From the NCBI RefSeq assembly GCF_003259935.1, contig NZ_QLMH01000003.1:1-54627 (forward strand): 54,627 bases of DNA. The letters run 5' to 3'. The position numbers and the translations under genes were made by a program. The notes beneath the pieces were generated by a model. That model had not been told where the DNA came from. It was given only the letters and a program-made list of their open reading frames with translations, and made no database searches. This stretch comes from Paranoxybacillus vitaminiphilus (GTDB lineage Bacteria > Bacillota > Bacilli > Bacillales > Anoxybacillaceae). Shown here one piece after another: positions 1 through 9,279 of this stretch (its first letter is position 1; every line of letters starts with the position of its first letter).

Positions 1-17
1 GACCATTATAAAAATGT

Positions 18-93
18 GGGGCCTTAGCTCAGCTGGGAGAGCGCCTGCTTTGCACGCAGGAGGTCAGCGGTTCGATCCCGCTAGGCTCCACCA
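18..93 (+). tRNA. tRNA-Ala (TGC)
   Basis: Cloverleaf with 7-bp acceptor stem (GGGGCCT/AGGCTCC), anticodon TGC and encoded CCA. First gene of an array whose order matches the large rrn-linked tRNA cluster of Bacillus. Confidence 0.96.
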
Positions 94-107
94 AGAATAA
101 ATATTGT

Positions 108-181
108 GGCGGCGTAGCTCAGCTGGCTAGAGCGTACGGTTCATACCCGTGAGGTCGGGGGTTCGATTCCCTCCGCCGCTA
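108..181 (+). tRNA. tRNA-Met (CAT, elongator)
   Basis: Cloverleaf with anticodon CAT and GGCGGCG acceptor arm; the initiator features are absent, so this is the elongator. The sequence after discriminator A181 is CTA instead of CCA, so the 3' CCA is not encoded and must be added after transcription. Confidence 0.94.
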
Positions 182-189
182 CTAGATTC

Positions 190-266
190 GGACCTTTAGC
201 TCAGCTGGTCAGAGCAGACGGCTCATAACCGTCCGGTCGTAGGTTCGAGTCCTACAAGGTCCACCA
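190..266 (+). tRNA. tRNA-Ile2 (CAT, lysidine type) or Met
   Basis: Cloverleaf with anticodon CAT and encoded CCA. Its body resembles the Bacillus gene long called 'Met2', which is the minor tRNA-Ile whose C34 is changed to lysidine by TilS. The Ala-Met-Met2-Ser-fMet order supports this. The modification itself cannot be seen in DNA. Confidence 0.85.
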
Positions 267-283
267 TGTTAACTATATTATGT

Positions 284-376
284 GGAGGAGTACCCAAGTC
301 TGGCTGAAGGGGTCGGTCTTGAAAACCGAGAGGCGTCGAAAGGCGCGCGGGGGTTCGAATCCCTCCTCCTCCGCCA
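284..376 (+). tRNA. tRNA-Ser (TGA)
   Basis: Class II tRNA of 93 nt with long variable arm, anticodon TGA and encoded CCA. Confidence 0.96.
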
Positions 377-415
377 TGTTAATATGTATTGTAAATTGTT
401 ATAATTTTTTATTAC

Positions 416-493
<78 letters not shown>

Positions 494-507
494 ATACATA
501 ATATGTT

Positions 508-583
508 GGTCCCGTAGTGTAGTGGTTAACATGCCTGCCTGTCACGCAGGAGATCGCGGGTTCGAGTCCCGTCGGGACCGCCA
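508..583 (+). tRNA. tRNA-Asp (GTC)
   Basis: 76-nt cloverleaf, anticodon GTC in CCTGTCACG, encoded CCA. Confidence 0.96.
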
Positions 584-595
584 TTTGTTATAGCT

Positions 596-671
596 GGCTC
601 GGTAGCTCAGTCGGTAGAGCAAAGGACTGAAAATCCTTGTGTCGGCGGTTCGATTCCGTCCCGAGCCACCA
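596..671 (+). tRNA. tRNA-Phe (GAA)
   Basis: 76-nt cloverleaf, anticodon GAA, encoded CCA. Confidence 0.96.
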
Positions 672-676
672 TTTAT

Positions 677-702
677 GCCGGCTTAGCTCAATTGGTAGAG
701 CA
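677..702 (+). pseudogene. Orphan 5' half of tRNA-Thr
   Basis: These 26 nt are identical to the first 26 nt of the intact tRNA-Thr at 829-904 (acceptor 5' strand plus D-arm). The anticodon arm and 3' half are absent: the sequence departs after position 702 and the full gene starts 126 nt later. It cannot make a tRNA, though it would be co-transcribed. Confidence 0.85.
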
Positions 703-828
703 CGTCCGAATAAGCTTCTTTGAAATAGCTACAGCGCACCACTCGAGCTGCTTCTTGAATAAGCATTCTGAGAGTGGGGCGGAAAATTGTAAGTTTTATA
801 ATTAAGTTGTAGAGTAGGTTATAAATAC
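703..828 (+). other. Spacer between half and full tRNA-Thr
   Basis: A 126-nt non-coding spacer. It contains cttctttgaaatagcta (715-731), which matches 15 of 17 positions of 1233-1249 in the spacer between the half and full tRNA-Asn. It then turns AT-rich. No tRNA or convincing ORF is visible. The shared core suggests a common inserted element. Confidence 0.55.
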
Positions 829-904
<76 letters not shown>

Positions 905-909
905 TTGAT

Positions 910-986
910 GGCGGCTATGGCGAAGTGGTTAACGCACCAGATTGTGGCTCTGGCATGCGTGGGTTCGATTCCCACTAGTCGCCCCA
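910..986 (+). tRNA. tRNA-His (GTG)
   Basis: Anticodon GTG and the extra G-1 (G910) opposite C983 that marks tRNA-His; encoded CCA. Confidence 0.94.
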
Positions 987-995
987 TAAAAGCGA

Positions 996-1069
996 GCGGG
1001 TGTAGTTTAGTGGTAAAACCTCAGCCTTCCAAGCTGATGTCGTGGGTTCGATTCCCATCACCCGCTCCA
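996..1069 (+). tRNA. tRNA-Gly (TCC)
   Basis: 74-nt cloverleaf, anticodon TCC, encoded CCA. Confidence 0.95.
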
Positions 1070-1080
1070 TATAAGGCTTT

Positions 1081-1157
<77 letters not shown>

Positions 1158-1164
1158 TATAGAT

Positions 1165-1183
1165 ATTCCGCAATAGCTCAGCG
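1165..1183 (+). pseudogene. Orphan 5' end of tRNA-Asn
   Basis: These 19 nt (attccgcaatagctcagcg) are identical to 1337-1355, the 5' end of the intact tRNA-Asn. The copy breaks off in the D-loop; what follows (acgagcattgcttcagc) is unrelated to a tRNA. Confidence 0.8.
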
Positions 1184-1336
1184 ACGAGCATTGCTTCAGC
1201 GAATTTGCTACGAGTTGCCTCGACGCATCGAACTTCTTCGAGATAGCTAGTAGAGGAAGAGGCAGTGGCGATACTGAAAAATACTGAAAAATAAATTATT
1301 ATACTTTTTAAAATACGAGTTTTTGTTTTGGTTATT
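1184..1336 (+). other. Spacer between half and full tRNA-Asn
   Basis: A 153-nt spacer. Its first part is GC-richer and contains cttcttcgagatagcta (1233-1249), shared with the tRNA-Thr spacer; the second part is AT-rich with a short direct repeat (atactgaaaa twice, about 1271-1290). No coding capacity is visible. Confidence 0.55.
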
Positions 1337-1338
1337 AT

Positions 1339-1410
1339 TCCGCAATAGCTCAGCGGTAGAGCAACCGGCTGTTAACCGGTAGGTCGTAGGTTCGAATCCT
1401 ACTTGCGGAG
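1339..1410 (+). tRNA. tRNA-Asn (GTT)
   Basis: Cloverleaf with TCCGCAA/TTGCGGA acceptor stem, anticodon GTT (CTGTTAACC) and discriminator G1410. CCA is not encoded (TTA follows). Confidence 0.94.
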
Positions 1411-1416
1411 TTATCG

Positions 1417-1509
1417 GGAGAAGTACCCAAGTGGCTGAAGGGGACGGTTTGCTAAACCGTTAGGTCGTGGTTTCGCGGCGCGCGGGTTCAAATCCCGCCT
1501 TCTCCGCCA
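1417..1509 (+). tRNA. tRNA-Ser (GCT)
   Basis: Class II tRNA with long variable arm, anticodon GCT, encoded CCA. Confidence 0.95.
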
Positions 1510-1531
1510 GTGCGTCAGGAAATTCATATAT

Positions 1532-1603
1532 GGCCCGTTGGTCAAGTGGTTAAGACACCGCCCTTTCACGGCGGTAACACGGGTTCGAATCCCGTACGGG
1601 TCA
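1532..1603 (+). tRNA. tRNA-Glu (TTC)
   Basis: Cloverleaf with anticodon TTC (CCTTTCACG) and discriminator A1603. CCA is not encoded (TTT follows). Last gene of the array; an IS end begins 7 nt downstream, so the original downstream sequence has been displaced. Confidence 0.94.
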
Positions 1604-1610
1604 TTTAAAA

Positions 1611-2426
1611 GAGGCTGTCTGATAAGTCCCAAAAAATGAGGCAAGTGGAGAAAAACTGATCGTTTTTCTCCACTTGCCTTTGTGCTTTTTCGTGTTTTCT
1701 CTGAAAGTAGCAGGCATCCGCCAGCTACTTTCAGTATGTTGTGGGCTAAAGCCACAATTCCAAACTCGACGTGTACCTTGTCGAGTCCCCGCAATGAAAA
1801 TCCGTGGAACGACCGGTTGCCCTTGATGTGACCGAACACGCTTTCGACTTCTACTTTACGTCGAGAATAGATTGTGGCTCCGTTGTCACATTCAAGGGCT
1901 GCTTTTGCCTTTGCTTTCATTTCTTCATATACAGAATTGATATGTACCTGACGATTTCCTTTGGCTTTTGTACATTGAGGTTTTAGTGGGCACCCCGTAC
2001 AATCTTCACATACATCATTTTGGGGTGAAACGGATTTCGACCACCACCCGGATAATATTGAAATAATTGTTCATCCGGTATCGCTTCTATCATTTCATCG
2101 ATGACACGTGCGACATGGTGTTCAGGAATGAGTGCTTCTAAATCGAAGATGACTTGAACTTGACAGTGATTGTAAGGTTTGAATTTAGGGGTTACTTGTT
2201 TTTTTGAAGGAATGTTTTCTTTTTTTACCTCTAGAGGAAGGGTTAATTGCGTGTTATAATTTTCATTAGTAGTCGTATGATTACTTATAAAAAAATCGTC
2301 CTTTCTGTAGTGTTGGTAGGGGTACTTTCATTTTACAGGATAGGACGATTTTTTTGTTTGTTTTTTGATAAAAAATTCAAAAGGGGCTCCAGAAAGTCAG
2401 TTTTTATTCACTTTCTGGACAGCCCC
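1611..2426 (-). mobile_element. Internally deleted IS1182-type element
   Basis: The left end starts gaggctgtct (1611). The right end, read inward on the minus strand, starts ggggctgtcc (2426), so the termini are an imperfect inverted repeat. Each end carries a hairpin just inside: 1639-1679 has an 18-bp perfect stem, and 2381-2428 has a stem of about 15 bp with one bulge. A third hairpin lies at about 2289-2356, upstream of the transposase relic. The element is about 0.8 kb, roughly half of an intact family member. No target duplication is evident: tttaaaa on the left, tttttt on the right. It cannot transpose alone but could be mobilised by a related transposase. Confidence 0.7.
1655..2250 (-). 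pseudogene. IS1182-family transposase relic
   Basis: Two pieces of one DDE transposase lie on the minus strand. The N-terminal piece (about 2230-2035) reads ...KPYNHCQVQVIFDLEALIP...YYPGGGRNPFHPKMM. The C-terminal piece (about 2033-1680) reads CTGCPLKPQCTKAKGNRQVH...YSRRKVEVESVFGHIKGNRS...LRGLDKVHVEFGIVALAHN. They are joined out of frame near 2035, with the central catalytic region missing, so no functional enzyme is made. The YxxRKxxVExxFGxIK motif and the cysteine cluster fit the IS1182 group from memory. The C-terminal frame has no stop of its own before the IS end and reads into the tRNA genes. Confidence 0.8.
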
Positions 2427-2516
2427 TTTTTTGTTGGGTTTTTTCGGATTTTTTATTCTCAATTATTCACTACAAGAGCGTAAGAACCCATTTTACTTGT
2501 CGGTTACACTATTTCT

Positions 2517-3518
2517 TTATTTTTGCTTACTGTTCGCTGCAGCAGCGTTTCTTGTTTTTAGTGCCTCTTCTCCTTCATATGACTTGTTTTTGTACAGAAG
2601 AAACTGTTTCCCATATTCGCCGTGATTGTGAAGGGAGGCATGTTCTATTTGAATCGTCGTATGTTTAATGCCATACTTTTTTTCCAACATCTCGTTGATG
2701 GCTAAGATGATGCAGAGAGGCTGCATGTTTTCGTTAATGAAAACATGGGCAGTTAACGAATAATGATCCGATGAAATAGCCCATAGGTGCATGTCGTGTA
2801 CATCCTCTACCCCTTCTACATTGCTGATATCAGCGCGGATTTCATCAAGATTGAACTGTTCTGGAACAGAATCCATTAAAATGAGATACGATTCACGAAT
2901 GATTTTTGCTCCGCCTGTAAAGATGATTGTACCGATGACCATGCTAATTAACGGATCAAAGAAATAGAAATCAGTGAAATAGATGATAACAGCTGAAATA
3001 ATGACGCCAATTGAGCTGAGAAGATCACCGATGAAATGCCATAATGCACTTTTTATGTTCAAGTTTTCTTCTTCTTTTGTACTTCGACTAAGGACGATTG
3101 TTAACACAAGGTTGACTACTAATCCGATCGAAGCAACGATGATCATCAGTTGAAAATCAATGTTTTCGGGATGAATGAAGCGCCGAATTCCTTCTATAAA
3201 AATTCCAATTGCAATGACGGCTAGAGCCAGACCATTTAAAAACGAGGCAATGATTTCAAAGCGTAAATACCCAAAGGTAAATGTTTTATTTGGCGGCCGT
3301 GTAGCTAGGTGGAGTGCAATCATGCTGAGACTAAGTGCCAAAACATCTGATGCCATATGGGCTGAATCAGAGAGTAAGGCAAGAGAGTTAGAAATGAGGC
3401 CGCCTATAATCTCAATAAGTGTAAAAAACAAAGTTAATATAAGTGTAATCCAAAGCGTTCTTTTTGATTTATTTTGTACTTTCACATGGGGAAGATGATG
3501 GTAATCGTAATGAATCAT
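2517..3518 (-). CDS. czcD: CDF-family cation efflux protein (CzcD-like)
   Basis: Proton-coupled exporter that moves Zn2+, Co2+, Cd2+ or similar divalent metals out of the cytoplasm, dimeric in the inner membrane. The 333-aa protein has six predicted membrane segments and the two metal-site signatures of the family: SDSAHMASD in TM2 and HFIGD in TM5. A cytoplasmic C-terminal metallochaperone-like domain follows (about 215-300; EDVHDMHLWAISSDHYSLTAH). Length is usual for CzcD. It is transcribed alone toward the IS relic, and its upstream region is very AT-rich with an imperfect palindrome (about 3532-3570) that could bind an ArsR-type repressor, but no canonical operator is recognisable. Metal specificity cannot be assigned from sequence alone. 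Confidence 0.9.
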   Translation of the reverse strand: MIHYDYHHLPHVKVQNKSKRTLWITLILTLFFTLIEIIGGLISNSLALLSDSAHMASDVLALSLSMIALHLATRPPNKTFTFGYLRFEIIASFLNGLALAVIAIGIFIEGIRRFIHPENIDFQLMIIVASIGLVVNLVLTIVLSRSTKEEENLNIKSALWHFIGDLLSSIGVIISAVIIYFTDFYFFDPLISMVIGTIIFTGGAKIIRESYLILMDSVPEQFNLDEIRADISNVEGVEDVHDMHLWAISSDHYSLTAHVFINENMQPLCIILAINEMLEKKYGIKHTTIQIEHASLHNHGEYGKQFLLYKNKSYEGEEALKTRNAAAANSKQK

Positions 3519-3761
3519 AATGCACCTCTTTATTTATAATAATTATAATTAAATATTTATTATAAATATATGCTAATTTTATCTAAAATGCAAATGACAA
3601 TTTTATAGATATTAGAAATGATTTTCTTTCCCAATATATAAGTTATGGAATTTGTGTTGAAAAGTGTCAAAAAATATACAAATTTTTATCAAGGAATTTA
3701 ACTTTGTTTGTTGAATACATATATCAATCGTGAAAAATTTTAGGAAAGGATGCGATGCTTT
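3519..3761. other. Divergent intergenic region czcD/glgB
   Basis: A 243-bp AT-rich region that must hold the promoters of both divergent genes. The czcD side has an imperfect palindrome of A/T runs (about 3532-3570). On the glgB side the only clear signal is the ribosome-binding site aggaaagga at 3742-3750. The B. subtilis glg operon is transcribed by sporulation sigma E, and gaatacatat (3713-3722) resembles a sigma-E -10 element, but I cannot find a convincing -35 partner. Confidence 0.35.
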
Positions 3762-5693
3762 TTGATAGCAGCCAATCCTGCTGATTTCGAAATTCATTTG
3801 TTTCATGAAGGAACTTTTTATAAAAGTTATCAGCTGTTTGGAGCGCATATGATTCATGAGAACGGAGTGATGGGAACACGATTTTGTGTGTGGGCTCCAC
3901 ACGCCCAGGAAGTTCGTGTAGTTGGAAGTTTTAATGATTGGAATGGTGCCAATCATAAACTTACTAAAATAAGTGATCAAGGTGTTTGGATGCTTTTTGT
4001 GCCGGAAAATCTTGAGGGGCATCTATACAAATATGAAATCGTTACAAGAAATGGACAAGTATTATTAAAAGCGGATCCGTATGCTTTTTACTCAGAAGTT
4101 CGGCCCAATACGGCGTCGATCATATACAATCTCGCCGGATATGAATGGAATGATCGGGCGTGGCAGCGGAAAAAAAAGCAAAAAAGCGTATATCATCAGC
4201 CTTTGTTTATTTATGAAGTTCATTTAGGTTCATGGAAAAAGAAAGAAGATGGCCGTTTTTATACGTATGAAGAGTTAGCGGATGAACTGATTCCATATGT
4301 ATTAGAGCACGGTTTCACTCATATTGAATTGCTGCCTGTCGTTGAACATCCGTATGACCGTTCATGGGGGTATCAAGGAACGGGATATTATTCAGCAACG
4401 AGCCGCTATGGCACACCGCATGACTTTATGGCATTTATCGACCGCTGCCATCAGGCAGGAATTGGTGTGATTTTCGATTGGGTTCCCGGACATTTTTGTA
4501 AAGATGAACACGGTTTATATATGTTTGACGGTGAGCCGACATATGAATATACCAATATGCAAGATAGAGAAAATCCTGTATGGGGAACGGCTAATTTTGA
4601 TTTAGGGAAGCCCGAAGTGCGCAGTTTCCTTATTTCAAACGCGTTATTTTGGATGGAGTATTTTCATATTGATGGCTTTCGTGTTGATGCGGTAGCCAAT
4701 ATGTTATATTGGCCTAACAGCGATGCATTGCATAAAAATCCGTATGCTATCTCATTTTTGCAAAAGCTGAATGAAACTGTATTTGCTCATGATCCTACAA
4801 TTTTGATGATTGCAGAAGACTCAACGGATTGGCCAAAAGTAACGGCTCCAACGTATGAAGGTGGAATAGGATTTAATTATAAATGGAACATGGGATGGAT
4901 GAACGATATTCTTACGTATATGAAGGCCAATCCAAATGAGCGTAAATCTCTTCATCATAAAGTAACATTTTCCCTTCTATATGCTTACTCCGAGAATTTT
5001 ATTTTACCATTCTCCCACGATGAAGTTGTTCATGGAAAAAAATCGCTTCTAAATAAAATGCCGGGTGATTATTGGCAAAAGTTTGCCCAACTCCGCTTGT
5101 TATATGGGTATTTAGCAACGCATCCAGGGAAAAAGTTATTGTTTATGGGCGGAGAGTTTGGGCAGTTTGATGAATGGAAAGATTTAGAGCAATTAGATTG
5201 GATGTTGTTTGATTTTGACATGCATCAAAAAATGAATGCATATGTTAAAGCGTTATTGAAATTTTATAAGCGTCAAAAATCTCTATACGAACTTGATCAT
5301 TCTCGAGATGGATTTGAATGGATTGACGTCAATAATGCGGAACAAAGTATTTTCTCTTTTGTTCGCAAAGGAAAAACAGATAGTGATTTGCTTGTGGTCA
5401 TTTGTAATTTTACAGATGCAGTCTATCACAACTATAAAGTTGGCGTTCCGTTGCTTACGAAGTATAAAGAAGCGTTAAACAGCGATGATGAACGTTTTGG
5501 CGGTTCCGGTCAAGTAAATAAAAAGGAGATTGCTGCTGTTGCAGAGCCGTTCCATGGAAAGCCGTATCATATCAGTCTCACGATTCCGCCGTTTGGCATA
5601 ACGATTTTACGCCCAATGAGAAAACGAGGGGAGAGAAGCAAACATGCTGAAAAAGAAGTGCGTCGCCATGCTGCTCGCCGGGGGAAAAGGTAG
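3762..5693 (+). CDS. glgB: 1,4-alpha-glucan branching enzyme
   Basis: Cuts alpha-1,4 glucan chains and re-attaches them as alpha-1,6 branches during glycogen synthesis. The GH13 protein has an N-terminal CBM48 domain (about 25-110: [20 protein letters not shown]), a TIM barrel with nucleophile Asp309 in DGFRVDA, acid/base Glu352 in IAEDS and SHDEVVHGK, and a C-terminal beta domain. I chose TTG 3762 (MIAANPADF) because an ATG at 3750 directly abuts the Shine-Dalgarno aggaaagga, whereas TTG lies 11 nt from it and gives the N-terminus usual for the family; ATG 3750 would add four residues. The 3' end overlaps glgC by 50 bp, so the last approximately 17 residues (basic) are read from the glgC start region. 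First gene of glgBCDAP. Confidence 0.95.
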   Translation: MIAANPADFEIHLFHEGTFYKSYQLFGAHMIHENGVMGTRFCVWAPHAQEVRVVGSFNDWNGANHKLTKISDQGVWMLFVPENLEGHLYKYEIVTRNGQVLLKADPYAFYSEVRPNTASIIYNLAGYEWNDRAWQRKKKQKSVYHQPLFIYEVHLGSWKKKEDGRFYTYEELADELIPYVLEHGFTHIELLPVVEHPYDRSWGYQGTGYYSATSRYGTPHDFMAFIDRCHQAGIGVIFDWVPGHFCKDEHGLYMFDGEPTYEYTNMQDRENPVWGTANFDLGKPEVRSFLISNALFWMEYFHIDGFRVDAVANMLYWPNSDALHKNPYAISFLQKLNETVFAHDPTILMIAEDSTDWPKVTAPTYEGGIGFNYKWNMGWMNDILTYMKANPNERKSLHHKVTFSLLYAYSENFILPFSHDEVVHGKKSLLNKMPGDYWQKFAQLRLLYGYLATHPGKKLLFMGGEFGQFDEWKDLEQLDWMLFDFDMHQKMNAYVKALLKFYKRQKSLYELDHSRDGFEWIDVNNAEQSIFSFVRKGKTDSDLLVVICNFTDAVYHNYKVGVPLLTKYKEALNSDDERFGGSGQVNKKEIAAVAEPFHGKPYHISLTIPPFGITILRPMRKRGERSKHAEKEVRRHAARRGKR

Positions 5694-6810
5694 CCGGTTA
5701 AGCTCATTAACAAAAAATCTCGCTAAACCGGCGGTACCTTTTGGAGGAAAATATCGAATTATTGATTTTACATTAAGCAACTGCACAAACTCAGGAATTG
5801 ATACGGTTGGTGTGTTAACGCAGTATCAGCCGCTCGTTTTAAATTCTTATATTGGGATCGGCAGCGCATGGGATTTAGACAGAAGAAATGGGGGAGTTAC
5901 TGTTCTGCCGCCTTATGCCGAGTCTTCGGAAGTAAAATGGTATACAGGAACAGCAAGCGCTATTTATCAAAATCTTAATTATATTGAGCAATATGCTCCT
6001 GAATATGTGCTCATCCTTTCCGGCGACCATATTTATAAAATGAATTATTCGAAAATGCTTGATTATCATATTGAAAAAAATGCGGACGTAACGATTTCCG
6101 TCATCGAAGTGCCGTGGTCTGAAGCAAGCCGATTTGGCATTATGAATACAAATGAAAATATGGAAATTTTACAGTTTGAAGAAAAGCCGGCAAATCCAAA
6201 AAACAACCTTGCTTCAATGGGGATTTATATTTTCAATTGGTCGATTTTAAAAGAATATTTAGAAATGGACAGCCGCAATCCGGAATCAAGCCATGATTTT
6301 GGCAAAGATGTCATTCCGCTTTTATTGGAAGAGAAAAAAAGATTAGTCGCTTATCCTTTCAGAGGATATTGGAAAGATGTCGGAACAGTCAAAAGTTTGT
6401 GGGAAGCAAATATGGATTTGTTAAAGGAAGATTGTGAACTTAATTTATTTGATCATTCATGGCGTATTTATTCCGTCAATCCAAATCAGCCGCCACAATA
6501 TATTGCACATGATGCAATTGTCACGGAATCGCTGATTAACGAGGGGTGTGTCATTGAAGGAACCGTTGAACATTCCGTACTATTCCAAGGCGTCCATATC
6601 GGTAAAGGGTCTATTGTCAAAGATTCTGTAGTTATGCCAGACGCTGTCGTTGGTGAAAATGTTTATATTGAAAAAGCAATTGTTCCATCAAATATTGAGA
6701 TTCCTAATGGTACCATTATTCGTCCGGAGCAGTCATTTGATGAAATTATTCTCGTTACGAAAGAGTTATTGGAAAAGCAGGAACCGGAAAGGATGAGCAG
6801 CGGTGAATAA
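5644..6810 (+). CDS. glgC: Glucose-1-phosphate adenylyltransferase, catalytic subunit
   Basis: Makes ADP-glucose from glucose-1-phosphate and ATP, the committed step of glycogen synthesis. The 388-aa protein starts with the nucleotidyltransferase signature ([10 protein letters not shown], residues 10-19) and the allosteric/substrate lysine motif [11 protein letters not shown] (28-38). It also has [12 protein letters not shown] and EEKPANP, and a C-terminal left-handed beta-helix of hexapeptide repeats (about 290-370). It overlaps glgB (50 bp) and glgD (8 bp). In Bacillaceae GlgC is catalytic and active only weakly without GlgD, so the neighbouring gene is its partner subunit. Confidence 0.96.
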   Translation: MLKKKCVAMLLAGGKGSRLSSLTKNLAKPAVPFGGKYRIIDFTLSNCTNSGIDTVGVLTQYQPLVLNSYIGIGSAWDLDRRNGGVTVLPPYAESSEVKWYTGTASAIYQNLNYIEQYAPEYVLILSGDHIYKMNYSKMLDYHIEKNADVTISVIEVPWSEASRFGIMNTNENMEILQFEEKPANPKNNLASMGIYIFNWSILKEYLEMDSRNPESSHDFGKDVIPLLLEEKKRLVAYPFRGYWKDVGTVKSLWEANMDLLKEDCELNLFDHSWRIYSVNPNQPPQYIAHDAIVTESLINEGCVIEGTVEHSVLFQGVHIGKGSIVKDSVVMPDAVVGENVYIEKAIVPSNIEIPNGTIIRPEQSFDEIILVTKELLEKQEPERMSSGE

Positions 6811-7831
6811 AACGATGCTTGGTGTCATTGATGCGACCAAATATATTGATGCGCTTGAACCATTAACGATCAATCGTTGTATTGCGGCGATTCCATTTGC
6901 AGGACGTTATCGGTTAATTGATTTTGTATTATCGAATATGGTTAACTCAGGAATTGAAAGTGTGGCCATTTTTCCTAAATATCAATATCGTTCGCTAATG
7001 GACCATTTAGGTTCGGGAAAGAACTGGGATTTAAACCGGAAAAGAGACGGCCTTTTTTTCTTTCCGTCTCCAGATTTAAATATGCCTTATGACCATATTG
7101 GAGCATTTGAGCATTTTGAACAACATGTTGATTATTTTTTAAGAAGCAAGCAAAAATATGCCTTAATTTGCAACAGTTATACCGTTTGCAATATCGACTA
7201 TCAAATGGTGCTCAAGCGTCATATTGAAAATGAGTGTGATATTACAGAAATACGCCATCAAGGCAAATCGCTTGAAATGTTTATTTTGGAAACTTCTCTT
7301 CTTCTTGATTTAATTATTAATCGCAATGAAACAAGGTATATGAGCATTGTTGATGTAGTTCGTGATCATCGCCATCAATTAAAAATTTGTGATTATGAAT
7401 ATTGTGGATATGTTGCAGTTATTGATTCGATTGACAACTATTTTGCCCATAGTATGGAATTGCTGCATCCAATGATTTGGAAACAGCTATTCGATAAGCT
7501 ACGTCCTATTTATACGAAAGTAAAAGATGAACCGCCGACGAAGTATACGGGTGAAGCAGTTGTAAAAAATTCAATGATTGCGAACGGATGCATGATTGAA
7601 GGACATGTTGAAAACAGCATTATTTTCCGGGCAGTGAAAGTAGGAAAAGGAACAGTCATTAAAAACAGCATTATTATGCAAAAAAGTCAAATTGGTGAAA
7701 ACTGTGAGTTAGACTGTGTCATTATTGATAAAGATGTAAAAGTGGAAAACGGTGTGACATTGCGAGGTACAGCGCGGCAGCCGTTTGTCATTCGCAAAGG
7801 AACCGTACAAGGAGCGTTGATGAATCTGTGA
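6803..7831 (+). CDS. glgD: GlgD, regulatory subunit of ADP-glucose pyrophosphorylase
   Basis: GlgC paralogue of 342 aa that pairs with GlgC in Gram-positive ADP-glucose pyrophosphorylases and raises its activity. It keeps the fold ([22 protein letters not shown]) and the C-terminal beta-helix hexapeptides ([19 protein letters not shown]). It lacks the N-terminal GGxGxRL nucleotide signature and the KPAVPFGG lysine motif, so it is expected to be non-catalytic. Start is GTG 6803, inside the end of glgC; its end overlaps glgA by 4 bp, consistent with translational coupling. Confidence 0.94.
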   Translation: MNKTMLGVIDATKYIDALEPLTINRCIAAIPFAGRYRLIDFVLSNMVNSGIESVAIFPKYQYRSLMDHLGSGKNWDLNRKRDGLFFFPSPDLNMPYDHIGAFEHFEQHVDYFLRSKQKYALICNSYTVCNIDYQMVLKRHIENECDITEIRHQGKSLEMFILETSLLLDLIINRNETRYMSIVDVVRDHRHQLKICDYEYCGYVAVIDSIDNYFAHSMELLHPMIWKQLFDKLRPIYTKVKDEPPTKYTGEAVVKNSMIANGCMIEGHVENSIIFRAVKVGKGTVIKNSIIMQKSQIGENCELDCVIIDKDVKVENGVTLRGTARQPFVIRKGTVQGALMNL

Positions 7832-9279
7832 AAGTATTATTTGTTGTGTCAGAATGTGTTCCATTTGTCAAGTCGGGCGGATTAGCTGATGTTGCCGGGG
7901 CATTGCCGAAAGAGTTAAAGCGGCTGGGCACGGATATTCGTGTCATGCTGCCGAAGTATGGCTTTATTTCTGAACATTATCGGAAACAAATGAAAAAGAT
8001 TGCCCAGCTTATTGTGAGAGTTGGCTGGCGGCGGCAATATTGCGGAATCGAAATATTAGAGCATGAAGGGGTTACCTATTATTTCGTCGACAATGAATAT
8101 TATTTTAAGAGAGATTCATTATATGGACATTACGATGATGGGGAGCGTTTTGCGTATTTTTGCCGGGCGGTGTTAGATTCTCTTCCTGCCATTTCGTTTA
8201 AACCGGATCTTATTCATTGCCATGATTGGCATACGGGGATGATTCCGTTTTTATTACGAGAAGAATATAAGCAAAACTCTTTTTATGAAAGTATGAAGAC
8301 CGTATTTACAATCCATAATCTCCAGTTTCAAGGAATTTTCCCAAGAGAAATTTTAGGGGACTTATTAAACTTAAGCGATCGTTATTTTACCATTGATCAT
8401 CTAGAATTTTACGGGAATGTAAACTTTATGAAAGCAGCACTCGTTTCCGCTGATATGATTACGACCGTTAGTCCGACATACAAGGAAGAAATTCAAACTG
8501 AATATTATGGAGAGAGGCTTGACGGGTTATTAAGAGCAAGAAAAAACCATTTAATTGGCATTTTAAATGGCATTGATGATGAAATTTATAATCCGAAAAA
8601 AGACCCTTATATTGCTGTACCGTATGACCAGCATACGATTGTGCGCAAAGGAATTAACAAAAATGCGCTGCAACAGTATTTTGACTTTTCCAGTGAGGAC
8701 GATGTGCCGGTTATAGCAATGGTTTCCCGATTAACGAAGCAAAAAGGATTGGACTTAGTGAAGTGTGTATTTCATGAAATTGTTGCAGAGAATGTACAGT
8801 TTATTGTGCTTGGCACAGGGGATTGGGAGTTCGAAAATTTCTTTCATGAAATGGCCGCTACATATCCTGACAAGGTAAAGGTGTATATCGGCTTTAATGA
8901 GGAATTAGCTCATCAAATTTATGCAGGTGCTGATCTTTTTTTAATGCCGTCACAATTTGAACCGTGCGGGTTAGGGCAGTTAATTGCCTTGCGATACGGG
9001 GCTATTCCGATTGTGCGGGAAACGGGCGGTTTAAATGATACCGTTCAAGCATTTAATGAATTCACTGGAGAAGGGAACGGATTCAGCTTTACGAATTTTA
9101 ATGCCCATGACATGTTGTATACGATTCGGCGGGCGCTTGAGTTTTATCAGCAAAAAGAAGTGTGGGAGAAACTTGTCAAAGCGGCAATGAGCCGCGATTA
9201 CAGCTGGGCGCAGTCCGCTTTTAAATACAATCAGCTTTATGCTGAATTAACAACTGGGAGTGGAAGTCATGTTCTCTAA
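7828..9279 (+). CDS. glgA: Glycogen synthase (ADP-glucose type)
   Basis: GT5 glycosyltransferase (483 aa) that adds glucose from ADP-glucose to the non-reducing end of glycogen. It carries the ADP-glucose-binding KSGGLADV motif at residues 15-22, [26 protein letters not shown] in the GT-B C-terminal domain, and [18 protein letters not shown] with the catalytic E-x7-E pattern. Start is GTG 7828, overlapping the glgD stop (GTGA). Its 3' end overlaps glgP slightly. Confidence 0.96.
   Translation: MKVLFVVSECVPFVKSGGLADVAGALPKELKRLGTDIRVMLPKYGFISEHYRKQMKKIAQLIVRVGWRRQYCGIEILEHEGVTYYFVDNEYYFKRDSLYGHYDDGERFAYFCRAVLDSLPAISFKPDLIHCHDWHTGMIPFLLREEYKQNSFYESMKTVFTIHNLQFQGIFPREILGDLLNLSDRYFTIDHLEFYGNVNFMKAALVSADMITTVSPTYKEEIQTEYYGERLDGLLRARKNHLIGILNGIDDEIYNPKKDPYIAVPYDQHTIVRKGINKNALQQYFDFSSEDDVPVIAMVSRLTKQKGLDLVKCVFHEIVAENVQFIVLGTGDWEFENFFHEMAATYPDKVKVYIGFNEELAHQIYAGADLFLMPSQFEPCGLGQLIALRYGAIPIVRETGGLNDTVQAFNEFTGEGNGFSFTNFNAHDMLYTIRRALEFYQQKEVWEKLVKAAMSRDYSWAQSAFKYNQLYAELTTGSGSHVL

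Noticed and set aside
1411-1650. C-terminal part of a long minus-strand frame reading through tRNA-Ser and tRNA-Glu
   Set aside because: Only the part inside the IS encodes transposase sequence; the rest is antisense to tRNAs.
2247-2625. Two plus-strand frames over the IS end and czcD 3' end
   Set aside because: They read through hairpins and antisense to czcD, with Phe-rich low-complexity products.
3532-3570. AT-rich palindrome upstream of czcD as a Zur or Fur box
   Set aside because: It lacks the ATCGTAAT core of Zur and the GATAAT core of Fur seen elsewhere in the window.
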